Source: Burkholderiaceae bacterium (GTDB lineage: Bacteria > Pseudomonadota > Gammaproteobacteria > Burkholderiales > Burkholderiaceae_C). From it: DNA of 12,323 bases. The first letter of the stretch is position 1; each line of letters begins with the position of its first letter. The position numbers were made by a program, and so were the translations under genes. The stretch spans positions 1 to 12,323 of the forward strand of contig JALQVJ010000002.1 of assembly GCA_023260355.1 (NCBI GenBank). The letters are read 5' to 3'. Under the pieces are notes generated by a model. It was not told the origin of the DNA and made no database searches. It was given only the letters and a program-made list of their open reading frames with translations. Below are positions 8,050 through 12,323 of the stretch, piece by piece.

Positions 8050-8568
8050 TTAATTGAAGATTTGCTCAACCGTCAAACCGCGCTTGGCGGCCACTTCGGC
8101 TGGCGTCGTCAAGTTATTCAACGCGTTGATGGTGGCGCGGACCAAGTTATAGGGGTTTGAGGTGCCATGACTCTTGGCCACAACGTCAGTGATACCCACA
8201 ACTTCGAAAACCGCGCGCATTGGGCCACCAGCGATGATGCCCGTGCCCTTAGCAGCAGGCAACAGCATCACACGGGCTGCACCATGCTCACCGTGAACGG
8301 CGTGCGTCACAGTCCCGTCTTTCAGTGCCACCTTGGAAATGTTGCGGCGAGCCGCTTCCATTGCCTTTTGAACACCGACTGGCACTTCGCGCGCCTTGCC
8401 TTTACCCATACCCACGCGGCCGTCACCGTCACCCACCACAGTGAGAGCAGCAAAAGCCATGATGCGACCGCCCTTCACCACTTTGGTGACGCGATTCACA
8501 GCGATCATTTTCTCGCGCAGACCGTCTTCAGGAGCGTCGCTCTTTGCGTTAGCCATCATTTTTGCCAT
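8050..8568 (-). CDS. rpsE: 30S ribosomal protein S5
   Basis: A 172-residue S5, which together with S4 and S12 governs decoding fidelity and lines the mRNA entry tunnel. The signature [17 protein letters not shown] with [16 protein letters not shown] follows a 16-residue lineage-variable N-terminus. The loop with VVKGG is where spectinomycin-resistance changes occur in other bacteria, and it appears wild type here. [15 protein letters not shown] and ATINALNNL mark the C-terminal domain. The ATG (8566-8568) has AGGAG seven bases upstream. It follows rplR by 14 bases. The ATG four codons on (MANAK) is an alternative start with a poorer ribosome site. Confidence 0.97.
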   Translation of the reverse strand: MAKMMANAKSDAPEDGLREKMIAVNRVTKVVKGGRIMAFAALTVVGDGDGRVGMGKGKAREVPVGVQKAMEAARRNISKVALKDGTVTHAVHGEHGAARVMLLPAAKGTGIIAGGPMRAVFEVVGITDVVAKSHGTSNPYNLVRATINALNNLTTPAEVAAKRGLTVEQIFN

Positions 8569-8582
8569 GTTGTGCTCCTGAT

Positions 8583-8948
8583 TTAGAACTGCAAGCCGGC
8601 TTCACGCGCGGCTTCAGCCAGTGCCTTGACACGACCGTGAAAGGCAAAGCCTGAACGGTCAAATGCCACCTGCTCCACACCTGCTGCCTTGGCGCGTTCA
8701 GCGATACGCTGACCGATCAATGCTGCTGCGGACGTGGTGCTGCCTTTGCCAACGGCACCCAATTGGGTGCGCACTTCGGCTTCGGCGGTGGAGGCAGAAG
8801 CCAACACTTTGGTGCCACAGCCGGAAATCACACTGGCGTAAATGTGCAAATTTGTGCGATGCACTGCCAAGCGAGCCACACCCTGGTTCGCAATGCGAGC
8901 ACGGGTTTGGCGGGCCCGGCGCAGACGTTGTTCTTTCTTCGTCAACAT
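8583..8948 (-). CDS. rplR: 50S ribosomal protein L18
   Basis: A 121-residue L18, which binds 5S rRNA with L5 and docks the 5S particle to the central protuberance. The basic N-terminus [19 protein letters not shown], then [18 protein letters not shown] and the ending [19 protein letters not shown], are clear family marks. The ATG at 8946-8948 has a purine-rich AAGGAA upstream. It is 11 bases after rplF and 14 before rpsE. It is complete. Confidence 0.98.
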   Translation of the reverse strand: MLTKKEQRLRRARQTRARIANQGVARLAVHRTNLHIYASVISGCGTKVLASASTAEAEVRTQLGAVGKGSTTSAAALIGQRIAERAKAAGVEQVAFDRSGFAFHGRVKALAEAAREAGLQF

Positions 8949-8959
8949 AATCCGGTTCC

Positions 8960-9490
8960 TTATTTCTTCTTGGCTTCTTTCATCGCCACGCGCTCGTCGG
9001 CGTAACGGATGCCTTTGCCCTTGTAGGGCTCAGGAGGACGCACTGCGCGCACTTCGGCGGCCACTTGGCCGACGCTTTGGCGATCAGCACCCTTGATGAT
9101 CACTTCGGTTTGCGAGGGGCACTCGACCTTGATGCCAGCAGGCATCTCGATCACGACAGGGTGCGAAAAGCCAACGCTGAGGTTGAGCTTGTCGCCCTGG
9201 GCTTGGGCACGGTAACCCACGCCAACCAGGCTCAGCTTCTTTTCGAAGCCTTTGCTCACGCCCACAACCATGTTGTTCACCAACTGGCGGAAAGTGCCGC
9301 TCAATGCATCCGCTGCCACAGAGTCATCCGCAGGGCTGACGCGCAACACGTCGCCATCGCGAACCACTTGGACCAAGGGATTGCCTTTGAGTTCCAAGGA
9401 ACCCAATGAACCTTTGACTGCAATGCGGTCACCCAAAACCACCTCAACGCCTGCGGGCACTGCGACGGGAAGCTTACCTACTCGAGACAT
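8960..9490 (-). CDS. rplF: 50S ribosomal protein L6
   Basis: A 176-residue L6, which sits at the base of the L7/L12 stalk close to the factor-binding sarcin-ricin loop. The N-terminus [16 protein letters not shown], the middle [19 protein letters not shown] and the C-terminal signature [15 protein letters not shown] define the two repeated domains. The ATG (9488-9490) has AAGGAG upstream. It is 24 bases after rpsH and 11 before rplR. No irregularity is seen. Confidence 0.98.
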   Translation of the reverse strand: MSRVGKLPVAVPAGVEVVLGDRIAVKGSLGSLELKGNPLVQVVRDGDVLRVSPADDSVAADALSGTFRQLVNNMVVGVSKGFEKKLSLVGVGYRAQAQGDKLNLSVGFSHPVVIEMPAGIKVECPSQTEVIIKGADRQSVGQVAAEVRAVRPPEPYKGKGIRYADERVAMKEAKKK

Positions 9491-9514
9491 GTTTTTTCTC
9501 CTTCAGTTCAGCTA

Positions 9515-9910
9515 TTAGGCGACGTAGCACAGCACTTCACCGCCGACACCGGCAGCGCGCGCTTTGCGATCAGTCATGACACCACGAGGCGTCGTCACGA
9601 TGGCAACACCCAAGCCGTTCATCACCTGGGGGATGGACTTGGTGCCACGGTAGACGCGCAAACCTGGACGACTGACACGCTCGATGCGCTCAATCACAGG
9701 GCGACCTGCGTAGTACTTCAAAGAAATTTCCAACGTGGCTTTGCCGCCTTCGCTGGTCACTCGGAAATCGTCGATGTAACCCTCATCCTTCAACACTTGG
9801 GCAATGGCTTGCTTGAGTTTTGAAGCGGGCAATGCAACGGTCGCTTTTTCAACCATTTGCGCATTGCGAATGCGGGTCAACATATCAGCGATAGGATCAC
9901 TCATACTCAT
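9515..9910 (-). CDS. rpsH: 30S ribosomal protein S8
   Basis: A 131-residue S8, a primary 16S rRNA-binding protein of the platform and, in E. coli, the feedback repressor of the spc operon. [19 protein letters not shown] at the N-terminus and the C-terminal signature [13 protein letters not shown] with GGEVLCYVA are diagnostic. A second in-frame ATG two codons on is possible, but AGGAG lies well placed for the first (9908-9910). It stands 17 bases after rpsN. I could not identify an S8 target structure at the rplX-rplE junction by eye. Confidence 0.98.
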   Translation of the reverse strand: MSMSDPIADMLTRIRNAQMVEKATVALPASKLKQAIAQVLKDEGYIDDFRVTSEGGKATLEISLKYYAGRPVIERIERVSRPGLRVYRGTKSIPQVMNGLGVAIVTTPRGVMTDRKARAAGVGGEVLCYVA

Positions 9911-9927
9911 GTTTGTTCTCCTACGGC

Positions 9928-10233
9928 TTACCAGCTGGCCTTGGTGACACCAGGAATGTCACCACTGAAAGCCAACTCGCGGATTTTGCTGCGGCCCAGA
10001 CCAAAGAGGCGGAAAGTACCGCGGGGACGCCCAGTGATTGCACAACGTGCACGCTGGCGCGTGGGGTTGGCGTTGCGGGGCAGCTTCTGGAGCTCGAGGC
10101 GAGCTGCCATGCGCTCGTCATCGGAGCGCTTGGCGTCGTTGGCCACAGCCTTGAGTTCGGTGTACTTACTGGCGAACTTTTGTGCCAACTTGGCACGCTT
10201 GAGTTCACGCTGGAGCAATGATTGTTTAGCCAC
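9928..10233 (-). CDS. rpsN: 30S ribosomal protein S14, long zinc-free type
   Basis: A 101-residue S14, a late-assembling 30S head protein. Its length and the lack of the CxxC pairs mark the long, zinc-independent type. It is recognised by [13 protein letters not shown] and by [19 protein letters not shown], ending [11 protein letters not shown]. The start is GTG (10231-10233); the ribosome site TGAGGTGA overlaps the stop codon of rplE, so the two are probably translationally coupled. The gap to rplE is 8 bases and to rpsH 17. It is complete. Confidence 0.98.
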   Translation of the reverse strand: MAKQSLLQRELKRAKLAQKFASKYTELKAVANDAKRSDDERMAARLELQKLPRNANPTRQRARCAITGRPRGTFRLFGLGRSKIRELAFSGDIPGVTKASW

Positions 10234-10241
10234 GCGTCACC

Positions 10242-10781
10242 TCAGTTCTTAAAGGGAAAACGGAACGCTGACAACAAGGCTTTTGCCTCTTCGTCAGATT
10301 TGGCCGTGGTCGTGATGCTCACGTTCAGGCCACGCAAAGCGTCAACTTTGTCGTACTCGATCTCAGGGAAAATGATCTGTTCTTTGACGCCAACGTTGTA
10401 GTTGCCGCGGCCATCAAAAGAACGACCCGAGATACCACGGAAGTCACGCACACGGGGCAATGCCACCGTGACGAAACGATCCAAAAATTCGTACATGCGG
10501 TCGCCACGCAGGGTGACCATGCAGCCGATGGGCTGACCTTCACGAATTTTGAAACCCGCAATCGCCTTGCGAGACACCGTCACCACAGGCTTTTGACCTG
10601 CAATCTTGGTCAAGTCAGCGACCGCGTGGTCCATGACCTTTTTGTCTGCAACGGCTTCACCAACACCCATGTTCAGGGTGATTTTGGTGATGCGAGGCAC
10701 TTCCATGACTGACTTGTAGCCAAACTGCTCCATCAGAGCAGGCGCCACTTTGTCTTTATAAATTTGTGCAAAACGTGTCAT
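10242..10781 (-). CDS. rplE: 50S ribosomal protein L5
   Basis: A 179-residue L5, which binds 5S rRNA and bridges to S13 in the 30S head. Family marks are [58 protein letters not shown] and [19 protein letters not shown]. The ATG (10779-10781) begins only two bases after the rplX stop, with AGGTGG upstream inside the end of rplX, so coupled translation is likely. This is the place where E. coli S8 binds spc mRNA to repress it. Confidence 0.98.
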   Translation of the reverse strand: MTRFAQIYKDKVAPALMEQFGYKSVMEVPRITKITLNMGVGEAVADKKVMDHAVADLTKIAGQKPVVTVSRKAIAGFKIREGQPIGCMVTLRGDRMYEFLDRFVTVALPRVRDFRGISGRSFDGRGNYNVGVKEQIIFPEIEYDKVDALRGLNVSITTTAKSDEEAKALLSAFRFPFKN

Positions 10782-10783
10782 GT

Positions 10784-11104
10784 TTAAGCCACCTTGATTT
10801 CTTCACCGCTGGACTTGAAGACGCGCACTTTCTTGCCGTCTTCCAGCGTTTTGATGCCAACGCGGTCAGCCTTGCCAGACGTCGCGTTGTAGATCGCGAC
10901 GTTGGACTGGTGAATGGCAGCCGTCTTTTCGACGATGCCACCCTGAACACCAGCCATGGGGTTTGGCTTGACATGCTTCTTCACGAGGTTGACACCCTCA
11001 ACCAGGAGACGCGAGTCGTCCAAACGCGACAAAACCTTGCCACGTTTGCCCTTGTCACGTCCTGCAATCACGATGACTTCGTCACCTGAGCGAATTTTGT
11101 TCAT
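10784..11104 (-). CDS. rplX: 50S ribosomal protein L24
   Basis: A 106-residue L24, one of the two assembly-initiating large-subunit proteins and near the exit tunnel. The KOW motif is plain near the N-terminus ([17 protein letters not shown], residues 8-24), followed by [15 protein letters not shown] and [20 protein letters not shown]. The ATG (11102-11104) follows rplN by 12 bases and has a GGCGGA purine stretch before it. It is complete. Confidence 0.98.
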   Translation of the reverse strand: MNKIRSGDEVIVIAGRDKGKRGKVLSRLDDSRLLVEGVNLVKKHVKPNPMAGVQGGIVEKTAAIHQSNVAIYNATSGKADRVGIKTLEDGKKVRVFKSSGEEIKVA

Positions 11105-11116
11105 ATCGTCCGCCTC

Positions 11117-11485
11117 TTACAGAACTTCGGGCGCCAAAGACACGATCTTCATGAACTTCTCGTTGCGCAGTTCACGCGTAACGGGGCCGAAGATGCGAGT
11201 GCCGATAGGCTCCAGCTTGGCGTTCAGCAACACTGCTGCGTTGCCGTCGAACTTGATCAATGCACCGTCAGGACGACGGATGCCCTTTGCCGTGCGCACC
11301 ACAACGGCGCTGTACACCTCGCCTTTTTTGACGCGGCCACGGGGAGCAGCTTCTTTGATGCTCACTTTGATAATGTCGCCAACAGATGCATAGCGGCGCT
11401 TAGAGCCACCGAGCACCTTGATGCACATCACGGACTTAGCACCCGTGTTGTCAGCAACATCGAGTCGAGATTGCGTTTGAATCAT
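11117..11485 (-). CDS. rplN: 50S ribosomal protein L14
   Basis: A 122-residue L14, at the subunit interface forming bridge B8 and the docking site for silencing factor Rsf[37 protein letters not shown] and RGVKKGE-like [15 protein letters not shown] are family signatures, ending [13 protein letters not shown] choose the ATG at 11483-11485 because L14 proteins start there; an open in-frame extension of 16 codons reaches 11533 but has no family counterpart. The Shine-Dalgarno is weak (GGGA, eight bases away) and lies in the loop of a small GTTG/CAAC hairpin. It is the first gene of this unit, with a leader of about 180 bases. Confidence 0.97.
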   Translation of the reverse strand: MIQTQSRLDVADNTGAKSVMCIKVLGGSKRRYASVGDIIKVSIKEAAPRGRVKKGEVYSAVVVRTAKGIRRPDGALIKFDGNAAVLLNAKLEPIGTRIFGPVTRELRNEKFMKIVSLAPEVL

Positions 11486-11668
11486 TTGTTGTTTCCCAAC
11501 TTGAACAATCATCCTCACCATGAGGGCGATCAATCAGTCTTGGGCCCGTCGTTGCCTGTTGGGTTGCTGTTTGCAACTTTCACCAGACTTCGGTGGGCGG
11601 TAGATTTGATTTCTTCGTCGAACCAGGGTGTAGGCAGCCAATAGGCAACCCGCCCAAGAAGAGCGAAG
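11486..11668 (-). promoter_or_regulatory. structured 5' leader of the rplN operon
   Basis: Between the predicted start of transcription and rplN are about 183 bases with strong self-complementarity on the minus-strand RNA. A two-block inverted repeat (7 bp plus 7 bp: 11652-11658 with 11539-11545, and 11643-11649 with 11551-11557) would close a domain of about 120 nt. Inside it is a 5-bp hairpin (11563-11577) and a short CACC/GGTG stem. A CCTCA/TGAGG hairpin and a GTTG/CAAC hairpin follow just before the ATG. This resembles an autoregulatory ribosomal-protein leader; ligand and function are unknown. Confidence 0.5.
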
Positions 11669-11674
11669 CCGCGT

Positions 11675-11723
11675 ATTCTAGCCCAGAACAAATTCAAGCG
11701 TCAACAGACTTGTGTCTTTTTTT
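11675..11723 (-). promoter_or_regulatory. sigma-70 promoter with A-tract upstream, driving the rplN operon
   Basis: On the minus strand: -35 TTGACG (11704 to 11699, five of six consensus bases), 18-base spacer, -10 TAGAAT (11680 to 11675, five of six). The transcription start would be near 11668. A run of seven A on the transcribed-direction strand (11717-11723) falls at about -49 to -55, where RNA polymerase alpha contacts UP elements at rRNA and ribosomal-protein promoters. Confidence 0.7.
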
Positions 11724-11743
11724 CAATGTCGCCAGAAAAAGAC
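11714..11743. repeat. inverted repeat in the rplN-proC intergenic region
   Basis: GTCTTTTT (11714-11721) and AAAAAGAC (11736-11743) form a perfect 8-bp inverted repeat with a 14-base spacer. The left arm overlaps the A-tract upstream of the rplN promoter. It could be an operator, or the by-product of two A/T tracts. A second overlapping pair, GTCGCC (11728-11733) and GGCGAC (11748-11753), also exists. Confidence 0.4.
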
Positions 11744-11802
11744 AAGCGGCGACCTGCCAATCGCCTCTTCGCAACGATACTTTTCGCCTGACAGGCATTT
11801 TC

Positions 11803-11809
11803 GGAGGGG
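11803..11809 (+). promoter_or_regulatory. ribosome binding site deciding the proC GTG start
   Basis: GGAGGGG seven bases before the GTG at 11817. It is the strongest Shine-Dalgarno in the window and fixes the non-ATG start. Confidence 0.85.
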
Positions 11810-11816
11810 CAACTCA

Positions 11817-12323
11817 GTGAGCAAAGAGAACATTCAACTGGCATTTATTGGCGGCGGAAACATGGCTGGCGCCATCATCGGCGGCTGCGTGCGAAACGGT
11901 ATCCGTGGTGACCAGATCTTGGTGGTTGATCCGAACGCAGCCAATATTCAGTCGCTGGTCGAGACTTGGGGAGTGCGCGGCTCAACCGACGCTGCCGAGG
12001 CCGCCACAGGGCTGCAAGCGGCCACATTGGTGGTTTGGGCGGTCAAGCCCCAGGTGTTCAAAGAGGTCGCGCTGGCAGACCAACCGTTCTTCAGCCCCCA
12101 GGCGCTCCACCTGAGCGTCGCGGCGGGTGTCACATGTGCCAGCATCAGTGACTGGCTCCAGAGCGAGAACATTGTCAGAGCGATGCCCAATACCCCTGCC
12201 CTCGTCGGCGCCGGGGCTACGGCGTTGTTTGCCATGCCAAGCGTGTCCTCGATCGACAAGTCGCTGGTCGGAACAGTTTTGGAATCGACGGGTCTGATTT
12301 TGTGGGTGGATCACGAAGCGCTA
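11817..12323 (+). CDS. proC: pyrroline-5-carboxylate reductase, N-terminal part (cut by window end)
   Basis: The first 169 residues of ProC, which reduces 1-pyrroline-5-carboxylate to L-proline with NAD(P)H in the last step of proline synthesis; the family is about 270 residues long, so the dimerisation domain is mostly missing past the window edge. The start is GTG (11817-11819) behind a strong GGAGGGG. The Rossmann nucleotide-binding motif FIGGGNMAGAIIGG is at residues 10-23, the VVWAVKPQVF strand and loop at 72-81, and the conserved VRAMPNTPALVGAGATALF at 120-138. It is transcribed away from rplN, and I see no clear promoter for it. The two genes share a regulatory region but no obvious function. 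Confidence 0.95.
   Translation, partial: MSKENIQLAFIGGGNMAGAIIGGCVRNGIRGDQILVVDPNAANIQSLVETWGVRGSTDAAEAATGLQAATLVVWAVKPQVFKEVALADQPFFSPQALHLSVAAGVTCASISDWLQSENIVRAMPNTPALVGAGATALFAMPSVSSIDKSLVGTVLESTGLILWVDHEAL

Noticed and set aside
8040..8069. Upstream start of L30 at 8069
   Set aside because: It lies within the rpsE coding sequence and adds ten residues not found in L30. The start at 8039 has a ribosome site and the usual length.
6062..9518. Long open frames on the plus strand and alternative minus frames opposite the ribosomal-protein genes
   Set aside because: All are shadows of strongly conserved genes and have compositionally odd translations without family features or ribosome sites.
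10782..10783. E. coli-like S8 repressor site at the rplX-rplE junction
   Set aside because: The two-base gap means that any site would overlap coding sequence, and I could not recognise the S8 core motif by eye. It is not excluded.
11486..11533. N-terminally extended L14 starting at 11533, or a short leader peptide
   Set aside because: The extension is open in frame but L14 proteins start at MIQTQS. No good Shine-Dalgarno precedes the upstream ATG codons.
11754..11781. Sigma-70 promoter for proC (CTGCCA, 16 bases, GATACT)
   Set aside because: Each box matches only four of six consensus bases and the spacing is short; too weak to list as a feature, though proC must have a promoter in this region.

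Overview
The window is dominated by one long leftward (minus-strand) block of translation genes from a Gram-negative bacterium. Protein sequences, gene order and roughly 55 percent G+C fit a betaproteobacterium of the order Burkholderiales, most likely a Comamonadaceae-like freshwater lineage (Limnohabitans/Rhodoferax type). That placement is from remembered family sequence and not from a search.

Layout from left to right. Positions 1-142 encode the C-terminal part of an actinobacterial-looking GatA. It is joined in frame, exactly at an ATG, to a complete Rep/UvrD-type DNA helicase gene (143-2197, plus strand). This junction looks artefactual or recombinational and is the oddest thing in the window. 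Convergent with the helicase is an unrecognised 124-residue protein (2207-2581, minus). Then come a strong intrinsic terminator (2616-2650) and an initiator tRNA-fMet gene (2659-2735, minus).

From 2757 to 11485, all on the minus strand, lie the fused spc and alpha operons. In transcription order: rplN, rplX, rplE, rpsN, rpsH, rplF, rplR, rpsE, rpmD, rplO, secY, rpmJ, rpsM, rpsK, rpsD, rpoA, rplQ, then the tRNA. Most genes are separated by 2-25 bases and each has a visible Shine-Dalgarno sequence. Larger gaps occur around rpsD, rpoA and rplQ and hold clear hairpins, including a terminator-like one between rpsK and rpsD. infA is not between secY and rpmJ, and no S10-operon genes precede rplN.

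A 331-base divergent intergenic region (11486-11816) separates rplN from proC (plus, cut by the window end). It contains a good sigma-70 promoter with an upstream A-tract for the ribosomal operon, and a leader of about 180 nt with a conspicuous two-block inverted repeat. The block makes 15 ribosomal proteins, the RNA polymerase alpha subunit, the SecY translocon channel and the initiator tRNA, so transcription, translation initiation, ribosome assembly and membrane insertion are coupled in one unit. I see no defence, mobile or otherwise plainly new system. The points worth checking are the GatA/Rep junction, the structured rplN leader, and the hairpins in the alpha part.
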